A stretch of 64,000 nt of DNA, from NCBI RefSeq assembly GCF_040362765.1, contig NZ_BAABWK010000001.1, positions 558,001 through 622,000 of the forward strand, given 5' to 3'. The notes beneath the pieces are model-generated. The model worked only from the letters and a program-made list of their open reading frames with translations, was not told the origin of the DNA and searched no databases. Below, piece after piece: positions 42,445 through 51,373 of this stretch. This stretch comes from Pyruvatibacter sp. HU-CL02332. GTDB lineage: Bacteria > Pseudomonadota > Alphaproteobacteria > CGMCC-115125. The position numbers were made by a program, and so were the translations under genes. The first letter of the stretch is position 1, and the number at the start of each line of letters is the position of its first letter.

Positions 42445-43812
42445 TTACTGCCCTGCATGACCGTCTTCCATCTCAACGTCAGCTACCTCTGGCGGCTGAG
42501 CGGTGTTCAAAATTCCATCGAGCATCCCAAAGCCATCCGCCAGCGGCGTGGCTTCGCCCTTGCGCTGAGACAGGAACGCGTCAAAGTCCGGCATCAACCG
42601 AATGGCCTCGTCCACCAGCGGGTCAGCCCCACGGCGATAAGCACCGATGCGAATGAGCTCTTCCATGTCCGTATGCGCAGACATCAGCTCCCGCGCACGG
42701 CGCACAAGCGCAAATTCTTCTTCAGACTGGCAATGCGGCATGGTCCGCGACACCGACTTGAGAACATTGATCGCCGGGTAGCGCCCCCGCTCGGCAATGG
42801 CGCGCTCCATGACGATATGACCATCCAGAATGGACCGCACGGCATCCGCCACCGGCTCATTGTGGTCATCGCCTTCAACCAGCACCGTAAAGAGCCCGGT
42901 AATGGACCCTGAGCCAACACGGCCAGGACCTGCGCGTTCAAGCAGGCGCGGCAGTTCTGAGAACACGGTTGGTGTATAACCCCGCGTCGTGGGTGGCTCT
43001 CCACCAGACAGACCAATCTCACGTTGCGCTGTGGCAAACCGCGTCAGGCTGTCCATCAGGCACAGGGCATCAAGCCCGTGATCCCGGAAATATTCTGAAA
43101 GCGTCATGGTGAGGTAGGCTGCCTGACGGCGCATCAAGGCGCTTTCATCTGACGTTGCAACCACAACAACGCTGCGGGCGAGACCTTCCTCACCCAGATC
43201 ATCTTCAATGAATTCCTGAACTTCGCGGCCACGTTCCCCGATAAGCCCAATCACGGACACATCAGCAGACGAATAGCGCGCCAGCATCGACAGCAGCACG
43301 GACTTACCAACGCCGGAGCCCGCAAAAATGCCCATGCGCTGGCCACGGCATGTGGTTGCAAAGGCGTTGAGGGCGCGTACACCCAGATCAATCCGCTCAC
43401 CCACCCGTGCACGATCATGTGCCGGCAGCGGCGTTCCCTTGAGCGCGTAGGGCACACCGCCCTGCGCAATAGGGCCTTTGCCATCAATTGGCTCGCCCAT
43501 GGCATTCACCACACGACCAAGCCAGGCCGGTGATGGGTGCATAATCGGTTCAGCTGATTCAAACTTTGCAGGCGCGCCCATCCGCAGGCCTTCAATGGCG
43601 GCAAACGGCATCGCCAGAGCACGATTTTCGCGGAAACCCACAACCTCGCAGGGCACGGCCACATCACGGGCGCCAGGCACAACCACACGGCTGCCAAGGC
43701 TGAGCGATGTCAGCGGGCCTTCAAGCTCCACCATCAACCCACGCACAGCGGCCACAGTGCCATACTGTTCAACAGGCGACAGACGCTCGATTTCAGCAAG
43801 AAGCGGCTTCAT
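42445..43812 (-). CDS. fliI: Flagellum-specific export ATPase FliI
   Basis: 455 residues, standard. Walker A is A-G-S-G-V-G-K-S at ~164-171 and Walker B '[48 protein letters not shown]', the F1-beta-like signature of type III ATPases; '[23 protein letters not shown]' is also present. The enzyme forms a hexamer under FlhA and, with FliH and FliJ, promotes substrate entry. It is transcribed leftward with fliJ and divergently from ctrA. A site with exact sigma-54 spacing lies 60-74 bases upstream of the ATG. Confidence 0.97.
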   Translation of the reverse strand: MKPLLAEIERLSPVEQYGTVAAVRGLMVELEGPLTSLSLGSRVVVPGARDVAVPCEVVGFRENRALAMPFAAIEGLRMGAPAKFESAEPIMHPSPAWLGRVVNAMGEPIDGKGPIAQGGVPYALKGTPLPAHDRARVGERIDLGVRALNAFATTCRGQRMGIFAGSGVGKSVLLSMLARYSSADVSVIGLIGERGREVQEFIEDDLGEEGLARSVVVVATSDESALMRRQAAYLTMTLSEYFRDHGLDALCLMDSLTRFATAQREIGLSGGEPPTTRGYTPTVFSELPRLLERAGPGRVGSGSITGLFTVLVEGDDHNEPVADAVRSILDGHIVMERAIAERGRYPAINVLKSVSRTMPHCQSEEEFALVRRARELMSAHTDMEELIRIGAYRRGADPLVDEAIRLMPDFDAFLSQRKGEATPLADGFGMLDGILNTAQPPEVADVEMEDGHAGQ

Positions 43813-43871
43813 AGGGTCTCACAAACTCTTTGACCGGTGCCTTCCAAGAGGAAAAAGCAAACCGGTGATGA

Positions 43872-43886
43872 GCAAGTGTGCCGCCA
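43872..43886 (-). promoter_or_regulatory. Sigma-54 promoter candidate for fliI-fliJ
   Basis: On the minus strand TGGC-GGCACAC-TTGC has the exact -24/-12 spacing. The predicted start is about 48 bases before the fliI ATG. A second flagellar sigma-54 site of the same quality lies before fliK, strengthening both. Confidence 0.65.
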
Positions 43887-44055
43887 AGCCGATTAAGGGC
43901 TGGTAAACCCTATCAACCAGTTACGTAAAATTTCCAAATTCGCTGTTCAAATGGCCCGATAAGAAAAAGTGTTGCGCCAAGATGACCCAAAACACACGGA
44001 ATTCCGGGCATCACTGAAAGGCTTTGGCAATGGGCATTAAAAAAAGCTGACGCCG

Positions 44056-44119
44056 TTAAGCTTTGTTAACCATTTGATCTTAACGTCCATACAGGGATTA
44101 ACTGGGGTATCGGCGAATC
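44056..44119 (+). promoter_or_regulatory. ctrA upstream region with CtrA half-sites and a GANTC site
   Basis: The 384-base divergent gap 43813-44196 contains TTAA (44056-44059), TTAACCAT (44066-44073) and TTAACG (44080-44085), followed by GAATC (44115-44119). TTAACCAT is a known CtrA half-site, and GANTC is the CcrM methylation and GcrA target. In Caulobacter the ctrA promoters are controlled by GcrA/methylation and by CtrA itself, so the same wiring is plausible here. Confidence 0.5.
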
Positions 44120-44196
44120 ACCTGATTTTCCGATCCGATATGGCACAGCAGGCCCAACGTCATAGGGCCGACGCCGCTTGAAGGGGGAGCAAGGAC

Positions 44197-44904
44197 ATGC
44201 GGGTTCTTCTCATCGAAGACGACAGCGCAACGGCCCAGAGCATCGAACTGATGCTCAAGTCGGAAGGCTTTAACATCTACACCACAGATCTGGGCGAAGA
44301 GGGCATCGACCTCGGCAAGCTCTATGATTACGACATCATTCTGCTGGACCTGAACCTGCCGGACATGTCGGGCTATGAAGTGTTGAAGACGCTTCGCCTT
44401 GGCAAGATCGGCACACCGATCCTCATTCTCTCCGGCATGGCCGGCATCGAGAACAAGGTTCGCGGCCTGGGCTTCGGCGCCGACGACTACATGACCAAGC
44501 CGTTCCACAAGGACGAGCTGGTTGCCCGCATCCACGCTGTGGTGCGTCGCTCCAAGGGTCACAGCCAGTCCGTCATTCGTACGGGTCGCCTGACCGTCAA
44601 CCTCGACACCAAGACCGTTGAAGTTGAAAACCAGCGCGTTCACCTGACCGGCAAGGAATACCAGATGCTGGAGCTGCTCTCGCTCCGCAAGGGGACGACC
44701 CTGACCAAGGAAATGTTCCTCAACCACCTTTATGGCGGAATGGACGAGCCGGAACTCAAGATCATCGACGTGTTCATCTGCAAGCTGCGCAAGAAACTCG
44801 CAGCCGCAACGGGTGGCGAGCACTACATCGAAACAGTCTGGGGCCGTGGCTACGTTCTGCGCGATCCAGTCGAGGAAGAAGTCGCGGAAGCCGCAACCGC
44901 CTAA
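44197..44904 (+). CDS. ctrA: Cell-cycle response regulator CtrA
   Basis: 235 residues, close in length and sequence to Caulobacter CtrA. The receiver has the acidic pocket D8/D9, phospho-acceptor D51 in '[21 protein letters not shown]', and '[38 protein letters not shown]'. The OmpR-type DNA-binding domain has '[52 protein letters not shown]' and ends with the winged 'GRGYVLRDP'. A GAAGGGGGAG ribosome site precedes the ATG. The C-terminal A-A-type residues that direct ClpXP proteolysis in Caulobacter appear here as '...EAATA'. It controls flagellar class II genes and division; SciP and ChpT are also in the window. Confidence 0.97.
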   Translation: MRVLLIEDDSATAQSIELMLKSEGFNIYTTDLGEEGIDLGKLYDYDIILLDLNLPDMSGYEVLKTLRLGKIGTPILILSGMAGIENKVRGLGFGADDYMTKPFHKDELVARIHAVVRRSKGHSQSVIRTGRLTVNLDTKTVEVENQRVHLTGKEYQMLELLSLRKGTTLTKEMFLNHLYGGMDEPELKIIDVFICKLRKKLAAATGGEHYIETVWGRGYVLRDPVEEEVAEAATA

Positions 44905-44928
44905 CACCTCCTCACTTCGGGACACACC

Positions 44929-44962
44929 AAAAGGGCGCCTGCTTCAAGCAGGCGCCCTTTTT
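44929..44962 (+). terminator. Terminator after ctrA
   Basis: Long perfect stem AAAGGGCGCCTGC / GCAGGCGCCCTTT around a five-base loop, followed by further T residues. It starts 25 bases after the ctrA stop. Confidence 0.92.
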
Positions 44963-44972
44963 CTTTGCTGAT

Positions 44973-45416
44973 ATGTCCCCTAGCCTGCCTTTCATGGCCG
45001 AGCTGAAAACCAAGCCCACCAAGCAAAGCGTCACGGCGTTCATAAAGACCGTGGAGTCAGAGCGACGGCGTACCGAAGCGAAAGTGCTGATGCAGATCAT
45101 GCGCCGCGTGACCGGCAAGCGCCCGGTCATGTGGGGCCCCTCCATCATCGGCTATGGCAAATACCACTATGTCTATGAGTCAGGACGCGAAGGCGATTGG
45201 ATGGTGACGGGCTTCAGCCCCCGCAAAAGCGCGATGACGGTCTATCTGATGGCCGGATTTTCCGACAAGCAGAAGCTACTCGCCAAGCTCGGCAAGCACC
45301 GCACATCCGTAAGCTGTCTATACATCAACAAGCTTGACGACATTGATCTGGATGTCCTGGAAGAAATGATCACCCAGGACGTCGCTCTCATGCGCACAAA
45401 GTACAAGACCGCTTAA
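44973..45416 (+). CDS. DUF1801 (YdhG-like) protein
   Basis: 147 residues from ATG 44973; an ATG at 44994 (140 residues) is equally plausible because neither has a ribosome site. 'SVTAFIKTVESERRRTEAKVLMQIMRRVTGKRPVMWGPSIIGYGKYHYVYESGREGDWMVTGFSPRKSAMTVYLMAGF' is the DUF1801 fold. The function is unknown; members are small, soluble and related to the YdhG/YjhX-like fold. It starts just after the ctrA terminator and its end overlaps the convergent cheR stop by 4 bases. Confidence 0.85.
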   Translation: MSPSLPFMAELKTKPTKQSVTAFIKTVESERRRTEAKVLMQIMRRVTGKRPVMWGPSIIGYGKYHYVYESGREGDWMVTGFSPRKSAMTVYLMAGFSDKQKLLAKLGKHRTSVSCLYINKLDDIDLDVLEEMITQDVALMRTKYKTA

Positions 45417-46309
45417 GCGGTTTTGCTTAGCCCTGCAGAAAGCGGCTGACGAGCAGGTGCAGCAGGAGTTGCGGCAGGTGACCCAGCTTTGGCCGTGTAC
45501 ACCTCAGGATTGCGAGCGTAGAGCCCGCGAGATCCCGGCACCGGCTTGAAAGCATCAGTGATACCAACAACAGTTTCGGCAGCACCAAGCAGGACACACC
45601 CGTCTTCCGGCAGCATGTCAGCCATCCGTTCCAGCACCATTTTCTTGGTGGGCTGATCGAAGTAGATCAGCACATTGCGACAGAAAATGATGTCAAACTT
45701 GCCAAGCGCTGTCAGCGGCTCCAGCAGGTTGTTTTCCTTGAAAGTCGCCATGCTGCGGATCTTTGTATCGATCTGCCAGCTTTCACCAATCTGCTTGAAA
45801 TATTTCATCAACAATTGGATCGGCAGACCGCGCTGAACTTCAAACTGCGTGTACATGCCCTCACGTGCGCGTTCCAGAACTTCGCGTGACAAATCCGTGC
45901 CAAGAAGTTCGAAGTTCCAGCCCCTTGCAGCCGCGCAATCATTGATCAGCATGGCAAGCGAATAGATCTCCTGCCCTGTCGAGGCAGCAGCACTCCAGAT
46001 ACGGACCTTGCGCTGCGGCCGGTTAGCCAGCATGTGCGGCAGAACCGTATTGGTGAAGAGATCAAACGGCGTTTTGTCGCGAAAGAAGAATGACTCATTC
46101 GTCGTCATCGCTTCAGTTACGTCAGCCGCGAGGCTTCCATTGGCATCCGCGCGCAGTGCCTTGACCAGTTCCGGGATTCCCCCCAGTTCAGCCTTGCGGG
46201 CAATCGGAGTCAGGCGGCTTTCAAGCAGATAGGTCTTGTCGCTGGACAGAACCAGACCGGACCGCTTACGCACCAGATCAGATAGAAACTCGAATTCTTC
46301 GGGTGTCAT
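45413..46309 (-). CDS. cheR: Chemotaxis methyltransferase CheR
   Basis: 298 residues. The N-terminal helical domain ('LSDLVRKRSGLVLSSDKTYLLESRLTPIARKAELGGI') precedes the SAM domain: 'VRIWSAAASTGQEIYSLAML', 'LLGTDLSREVLERAREGMYTQFEVQRGLPIQLLMKYF' and 'FDIIFCRNVLIYFDQPTKKMVLERMADMLPEDGCVLLGAAET'. It methylates glutamates of chemoreceptors, opposing CheB. An Ala/Pro-rich tail of about 30 residues follows. Its ATG overlaps the cheB stop by one base (TAATG), so it is co-translated as the last gene of the che operon. No receptor gene is in the window. Confidence 0.96.
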   Translation of the reverse strand: MTPEEFEFLSDLVRKRSGLVLSSDKTYLLESRLTPIARKAELGGIPELVKALRADANGSLAADVTEAMTTNESFFFRDKTPFDLFTNTVLPHMLANRPQRKVRIWSAAASTGQEIYSLAMLINDCAAARGWNFELLGTDLSREVLERAREGMYTQFEVQRGLPIQLLMKYFKQIGESWQIDTKIRSMATFKENNLLEPLTALGKFDIIFCRNVLIYFDQPTKKMVLERMADMLPEDGCVLLGAAETVVGITDAFKPVPGSRGLYARNPEVYTAKAGSPAATPAAPARQPLSAGLSKTA

Positions 46310-47520
46310 TATCGCCTCCCGGCAAACTGGCGAGAGATCGCCGAACTAATCTGGTCCAAAGGATAAACAGCAGCGCAGATACCCGCTGCTGCGCAGGCTC
46401 CCGGCATGCCCCAGACAACACTTGTTGCTTCATCTTGTGCGTAGATCGTGCCGCCAGCGTCCGCAATGATGCGGCCTCCGTCACGGCCGTCATGGCCCAT
46501 ACCCGTCAGCACCACACCCAGGGTGGCGGGGCCAAACAGCTTGGACACACTTTCAAACATCGGGTCCACAGCGGGCCGACAGAAATGTACAGGTGGTTCC
46601 TGATCAAGCTTGATCGCCACACCGGGCCCGTCCTTGCACAACCGCATGTGATAGTCGCCAGGGGCCACATAGATGTGGCCTGCCTGCAAGCGCTCTCCAT
46701 CTTCGCCTTCCTTAGCCGGAAGACCCGAAAGCCTCCCCAGCTTCTCAGCAAGGATTTTGGTGAAAGATGGCGGCATATGCTGCGTAATGACAACAGGTAC
46801 AGAGCTGATCGCCGGACCGATTTTCTCAAACACATCAAACAGCGCCTGAGGGCCACCCGTTGATGAGCCGATAGCAAGAATGCGGGGCGGCACACTGGAC
46901 GCCTTGCGCACTTCAATCTTGTCTGGTGTAGGTCCCAACAAAGCAGCCGAACGCGTTGCAGTCGGTGTTGCTGTCTTGGCAGAGCTGCCAGCACCGGCAC
47001 CCGGCCCCATCATCCGCTGCGCCGTCCTACCAAGAGCTTTTGCCTTGGTCAGCAGTTCACGGCGAAACTCTTCAGACCCGGCAATGCCACGAGCGCTATC
47101 AGGCTTGGGAACATAATCCGTTGCCCCCAAAGACAGCGCCTTGACCGAAATATCTGCATTCCGAAGCGTCAGTGTCGACGCCATGATCACCTTGGTACCT
47201 GGTGACCCCGCAAGAATGCCGGGCAGAGCCTCAAGCCCATCCATTTCCGGCATCTCGATATCGAGGACCACAACATGCGGCTTTACCTTGCCGACCTGGT
47301 CCACGGCCTGCTTGCCATTGGAACACGATCCGGCCACTTCAAGACCGTCCGTTTCTTCAATCCAGCGCTTCACAAGCCCACGAATGACGGCACTGTCATC
47401 AACAACCATGACCCGAACAGCATTTTCTGCGGAGCCAGATGTGACTGCCCCCGTGCCTGTGCTTGTCCTGGCCGCAGAAGCGGTAGACGGATTGCGAGAT
47501 ATGGTTGTCGACTGATCCAT
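46309..47520 (-). CDS. cheB: Chemotaxis methylesterase/deamidase CheB
   Basis: 403 residues from ATG 47520, four bases after the cheY stop; the frame extends to a TTG at 47547 inside cheY. Receiver at ~35-155 with D87 in 'VVVLDIEMPEMDGLEALPGI'. The catalytic domain (~205-400) has the active-site Ser in 'AIGSSTGGPQAL', His in 'VVITQHMPPSFT', and Asp in 'TGMGHDGRDGGRII'. It removes receptor methyl groups and deamidates Gln; phosphorylation by CheA activates it. A Ser/Thr/Ala-rich N-terminal extension of about 30 residues precedes the receiver. Confidence 0.96.
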   Translation of the reverse strand: MDQSTTISRNPSTASAARTSTGTGAVTSGSAENAVRVMVVDDSAVIRGLVKRWIEETDGLEVAGSCSNGKQAVDQVGKVKPHVVVLDIEMPEMDGLEALPGILAGSPGTKVIMASTLTLRNADISVKALSLGATDYVPKPDSARGIAGSEEFRRELLTKAKALGRTAQRMMGPGAGAGSSAKTATPTATRSAALLGPTPDKIEVRKASSVPPRILAIGSSTGGPQALFDVFEKIGPAISSVPVVITQHMPPSFTKILAEKLGRLSGLPAKEGEDGERLQAGHIYVAPGDYHMRLCKDGPGVAIKLDQEPPVHFCRPAVDPMFESVSKLFGPATLGVVLTGMGHDGRDGGRIIADAGGTIYAQDEATSVVWGMPGACAAAGICAAVYPLDQISSAISRQFAGRR

Positions 47521-47524
47521 GAAG

Positions 47525-47890
47525 CTAGACCAGACCTGCTTCAGCAAACTTCGCCTGTACGATATCGCGATCGAACGGCTTCATGATGTACTCATTGGCA
47601 CCCGCGTTGATCGCTTCACTGATGTGCTGCATGTCATTTTCCGTCGAGCAGAAAACAACAACAGGTGCATCACCGCCATCGCGCTTGCGAAGAGCGAGCA
47701 GAAAATCCAAACCGTTCATGACCGGCATGTTCCAGTCCAGAAGGATGGCATCCGGCATCTTGGTATCGCACGCATCAAGCGCAGCAGACCCATCAGCGGC
47801 TTCTTCAATGTTGAAGTTCATTTCTTCAAGAATACGGCGCGCGACTTTTCGGATCACACGGCTATCGTCCACAACGAGACACGTCTTCAT
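47525..47890 (-). CDS. cheY: Single-domain response regulator CheY
   Basis: 121 residues, one receiver domain. The acidic pocket D8/D9, phospho-acceptor D52 in 'AILLDWNMPVMNGLDFL', Ser/Thr-type residue in 'VFCSTEND' and Lys in 'EYIMKPFDRD' are all present. It carries the CheA signal to the motor switch FliG/FliM/FliN. The gene lies 80 bases after cheW and directly before cheB. Confidence 0.95.
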   Translation of the reverse strand: MKTCLVVDDSRVIRKVARRILEEMNFNIEEAADGSAALDACDTKMPDAILLDWNMPVMNGLDFLLALRKRDGGDAPVVVFCSTENDMQHISEAINAGANEYIMKPFDRDIVQAKFAEAGLV

Positions 47891-47970
47891 GGAGTTTCAG
47901 GCCTTCTGCTTGATCACCACAGCAATGCAGCTGCGGATGAATAATGAGATTCGTTAGCTCCGCCGGGCCC

Positions 47971-48474
47971 TTAGGCCGCGACAGATGCGCTTTGCAGTTC
48001 CAGAGCCTTCGACACGTCCAGCACCACCATCAGATCGTTTTCCAGGCGGTGAACACCGCTGGAAACCTGCTGCCAGCGAGGGTCAAGATTTGCCGGGCTG
48101 CGTTCTACATCCTGTGCCTGAAGGCTTAATACTTCGCCTACGCTATCGACCATAAGTCCGAAGGCTTCTCCGCCTTCTTCAATGCCGACAGCCATCCGGG
48201 ACGCGCCTTCCTCATTGGTCGGCAGACCAAGCCGGATGCGCATATCAATCGCCGTGACGATACGACCACGCAGATTGAGGACGCCACGGACTTCCGGCAC
48301 GGACAAAGGCACGCGTGTCAGAGACTGCACTTCAAATACGTCCTGCACCACTGTCACGGGAATACCGAAGAGCTGCTCACCGACAAACACGGTGATGTAC
48401 TCCACAAGATTTCCATCAAGATGGATAAGGCTGTCGGCGCGATCGATCAGACCGTTGTTATCTTCCGCACTCAT
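47971..48474 (-). CDS. cheW: Chemotaxis coupling protein CheW
   Basis: 167 residues with the CheW SH3-like fold: 'YITVFVGEQLFGIPVTVVQDVFEVQSLTRVPLSVPEVRGVLNLRGRIVTAIDMRIRLGLP', 'FGLMVDSVGEVLSL' and 'LDPRWQQVSSGVHRLENDLMVVLDVSKAL'. It joins chemoreceptors to CheA. The ATG overlaps the cheA stop by 4 bases, so translation is coupled, which keeps the array partners stoichiometric. Confidence 0.95.
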   Translation of the reverse strand: MSAEDNNGLIDRADSLIHLDGNLVEYITVFVGEQLFGIPVTVVQDVFEVQSLTRVPLSVPEVRGVLNLRGRIVTAIDMRIRLGLPTNEEGASRMAVGIEEGGEAFGLMVDSVGEVLSLQAQDVERSPANLDPRWQQVSSGVHRLENDLMVVLDVSKALELQSASVAA

Positions 48475-51236
48475 GCCACTGCTCCTTCGTTCTGAAGTGT
48501 TTCACGCAGGACATCAATGAGCCCATCGCGATCTGTCTTCGCCACATAGTCCGAGAACCCGACATCGTGTCCGCGCTGAATATCTTCACGCGAGGTACGC
48601 GACGACATGGCAACAATTGGTGTGGTGCCCCACGCAGCATCGTTCTTCACGGCTTCAGCGAAGTCGAAGCCATCCATGCCAGGCATCTCAATGTCGCTGA
48701 CAATGATATCGAAGCGAGCACCTGCATCACGCAGCTGGAAAGCATCATGGGGGTCAGCAGCTGTTGTGACCCGATACCCGGCAGCATTCAGCAATGGTGC
48801 CAGCATGTTGCGGAAGAACGGGCTGTCATCCACGAGCAGCACCCGCTTGGACGTTGGCTCATCTGAACGATCACCGTCAGCGCGCGCAAACCAGTCCTCG
48901 AATGCCAGTGTCAGGAAGTGGCCGACATCAATAATCTCGGTCGCCTTGTCACGCACAATCGCGCTGCCGAGCATGCCCGGCGTTTCGGACGTAATGTCCA
49001 TATCGAGCGGCGCTTCGATAACGTCAACGATTTCGTCAACCACAAGGCCCATCGAGCGGCCGTCATCGGTGAACACCAGGATCGGCTGACGACCCTCTGT
49101 CACCATTTCCTGATCCGATGACACTTTCTGCAGCGGCATCAGTTTGCCGCGATACTGAACCACCGGTTTGTGGTCAGACATCTCAATCTCGTCAACGACG
49201 ACTTCCTCGAGGCGCGTCACAAGAGACAGCGGCACTGCCTTGGGCTCGCCACCACCTGCACGGAAGATGAGAAGTGAGGTATTTTCGTTATCCAACAGAT
49301 GACCATCCAGTTCCGGACCATCTTCCAGCTGAGCAGCCACCTCTCGGCTGACGCACTGCGCGATGCCGTTTGGATCGATGATCATGATGACACTGCCGTC
49401 ACCCAGGATAGTGTTGCCGGAGAACATGTTGATGTCCCGCAGCATGGAAGCTGACGGCTTCACAACAATTTCCTCGGTGTCGAAGACCGTATCCACAACA
49501 ATACCGAACTGTGCCGGGCCGACCTGGGCCACAATCACGAAGCTTTCGCTACGCTCTGCTGTTGGCAGCGGTACATTGCCGTCTTCGTCCGGCTTGCGGT
49601 TCTTGTTGAGCAGCAACAGTTCATCAAGATAGACCAGCGGCAGCAAATTACTGCGCAAACGCAGAACAGGCGTGTCGTTGATCTTCTCAATCCGCGCCTC
49701 GGAGTCAGCCTTGGCACGCACAAGCTCGACAACGGCAAGCTGCGGAATGGCAAAGCGCTGTGCGCCTGATTCAACAATCAGGGACGACACAATTGCCAGT
49801 GTCAGTGGGATCTTGATTGTGAATGTCGTGCCCTTGCCAGACACCGATACCAGATCAACATTACCGCCGATCAGCTCAATGTTGGTGCGCACCACATCCA
49901 TGCCCACGCCACGGCCGGATACGTTCGTCACAGCGGCAGCTGTAGAGAACCCGGCTGCAAAGATGTATTTGTGGATCTGCGCTTCGGTCTTCTCTTCAAG
50001 CTCGGCTGCCGTGGCAATGCCGTTCTCAATGACCTTCTCGCGAATACGATCCGTATTGAGGCCATGCCCATCATCTTCAATCTGAATAATGATGTGTCCG
50101 CCTTCATGATAGGCGCGCAGGGTGACCTTGCCGGTTTCCGACTTGCCAGCCGCAAGACGGGCATCCGGCATTTCCAGTCCGTGGTCAGCAGAGTTGCGGA
50201 CCATATGCGTCAGCGGATCCTTGATCAGGTCAAGAACCTGACGGTCCAGTTCCGTGTCCGCACCTTCCATGTTGAGCTCGATCTTCTTCCCAAGCTCGTT
50301 GGACAGATCGCGAATGATACGCGGCAGCTTCTGCCAGGCATTGCCGATCGGCTGCATCCGCGTTTTCATCACGGCTTCCTGCAGCTCGGCTGTCACATTG
50401 GACAGACGCTGCAGAGGTACCTTGAATTCTGAATCATCAAGACGGCGAACCATCTCAAGAAGCTGGTTCCGAGACAGCACAAGCTCAGACACCATGGTCA
50501 TGAGGTTTTCCAGCGTGTCCACATTCACGCGGATGGACTGGTTGGCAACGGAAGACTCCCGTGCTGTTGCCTCTTCAGCCTTTGGTGCCGCCTTGGCAGC
50601 AACGGGCTTGGCAGCTGCCGGTTTCGCCGGAGCTGCTGCAGCAGGTTTCGCGTCTTCGACCGGTGCTTCCACAGCCGCGTCTTCAGCTTCAGCCTCAGGA
50701 GCAGCAGCTGCTGCATCTTCTGGACCTTCCGCTTCCTGGAAAGCGCGCTCAAGTTCATCAAGAGACACTTCGCCGGGCTTCAGTTCGCGCTCAAGTTCCT
50801 TGACCTCAATAGGGGCTTCTTCTTCAGCGGCAGCTTCTGCAGCAGGCTCACCACCGGCTTCAGCTGCAATCGAGAAGGCTTCAAGCTGCGAGATCAGGTC
50901 TGAGTCATCACCAGCCGGTTCAGTCTCATTGGCTTCGAGTTCGCCGAGGATCTCTTTAATCCGGTCAAGCGTATGAAGAATGATGGTCACGCCGTCGCCG
51001 GTTACTTCAGCGCCGTCACGATATTTGCCCATCAGTGTTTCAGCAGCGTGTGCCAGTGCTTCCAGGCGCGGCAGTCCCAGAAATCCGCAAGTGCCCTTGA
51101 TCGTGTGCACCAAGCGGAAGATGTTCGACAGAATGGCCTCGTTATTGGGATCCTGTTCGAACTTCACAAGTTCGACGTCCACAACATCAAGGCTCTCAAA
51201 AGTTTCTGTCAGAAACTCGCGTAGAAGGTCGTCCAT
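48471..51236 (-). CDS. cheA: Chemotaxis histidine kinase CheA with two CheW-like domains and a C-terminal receiver
   Basis: 921 residues. HPt with H44 in R-L-V-H-T-I-K-G-T; an acidic Ala/Pro-rich linker (~130-240); dimerisation helices; then HATPase ('LTHMVRNSADHGLE', 'DDGHGLNTDRIREK', 'VTNVSGRGVGMDVV', 'GKGTTFTIKIPLTLAI'). Next come one CheW-like domain (~480-640), a second from ~650 ('VQYRGKLMPLQ', 'GRSMGLVVDEIVDVIEAPLDM'), and a C-terminal receiver with D848 in 'DIIVSDIEMPGMDGFDF'. Classical CheA lacks the second CheW domain and the receiver; the receiver may act as a phosphate sink. It heads the che operon and lies downstream of chpT. Confidence 0.95.
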   Translation of the reverse strand: MDDLLREFLTETFESLDVVDVELVKFEQDPNNEAILSNIFRLVHTIKGTCGFLGLPRLEALAHAAETLMGKYRDGAEVTGDGVTIILHTLDRIKEILGELEANETEPAGDDSDLISQLEAFSIAAEAGGEPAAEAAAEEEAPIEVKELERELKPGEVSLDELERAFQEAEGPEDAAAAAPEAEAEDAAVEAPVEDAKPAAAAPAKPAAAKPVAAKAAPKAEEATARESSVANQSIRVNVDTLENLMTMVSELVLSRNQLLEMVRRLDDSEFKVPLQRLSNVTAELQEAVMKTRMQPIGNAWQKLPRIIRDLSNELGKKIELNMEGADTELDRQVLDLIKDPLTHMVRNSADHGLEMPDARLAAGKSETGKVTLRAYHEGGHIIIQIEDDGHGLNTDRIREKVIENGIATAAELEEKTEAQIHKYIFAAGFSTAAAVTNVSGRGVGMDVVRTNIELIGGNVDLVSVSGKGTTFTIKIPLTLAIVSSLIVESGAQRFAIPQLAVVELVRAKADSEARIEKINDTPVLRLRSNLLPLVYLDELLLLNKNRKPDEDGNVPLPTAERSESFVIVAQVGPAQFGIVVDTVFDTEEIVVKPSASMLRDINMFSGNTILGDGSVIMIIDPNGIAQCVSREVAAQLEDGPELDGHLLDNENTSLLIFRAGGGEPKAVPLSLVTRLEEVVVDEIEMSDHKPVVQYRGKLMPLQKVSSDQEMVTEGRQPILVFTDDGRSMGLVVDEIVDVIEAPLDMDITSETPGMLGSAIVRDKATEIIDVGHFLTLAFEDWFARADGDRSDEPTSKRVLLVDDSPFFRNMLAPLLNAAGYRVTTAADPHDAFQLRDAGARFDIIVSDIEMPGMDGFDFAEAVKNDAAWGTTPIVAMSSRTSREDIQRGHDVGFSDYVAKTDRDGLIDVLRETLQNEGAVA

Positions 51237-51373
51237 GGTTCCCCACCCCGGAAAAACTGGGCGCGTCCCCTAAACGGGATAGCGCCTGATAGTTTCGGAG
51301 TGTTAGCGGGAAACATTAAAAACAGGTGAAATAGCGTGCGATGTCGGTAACCACACAACCCATAGGTGTGTAA

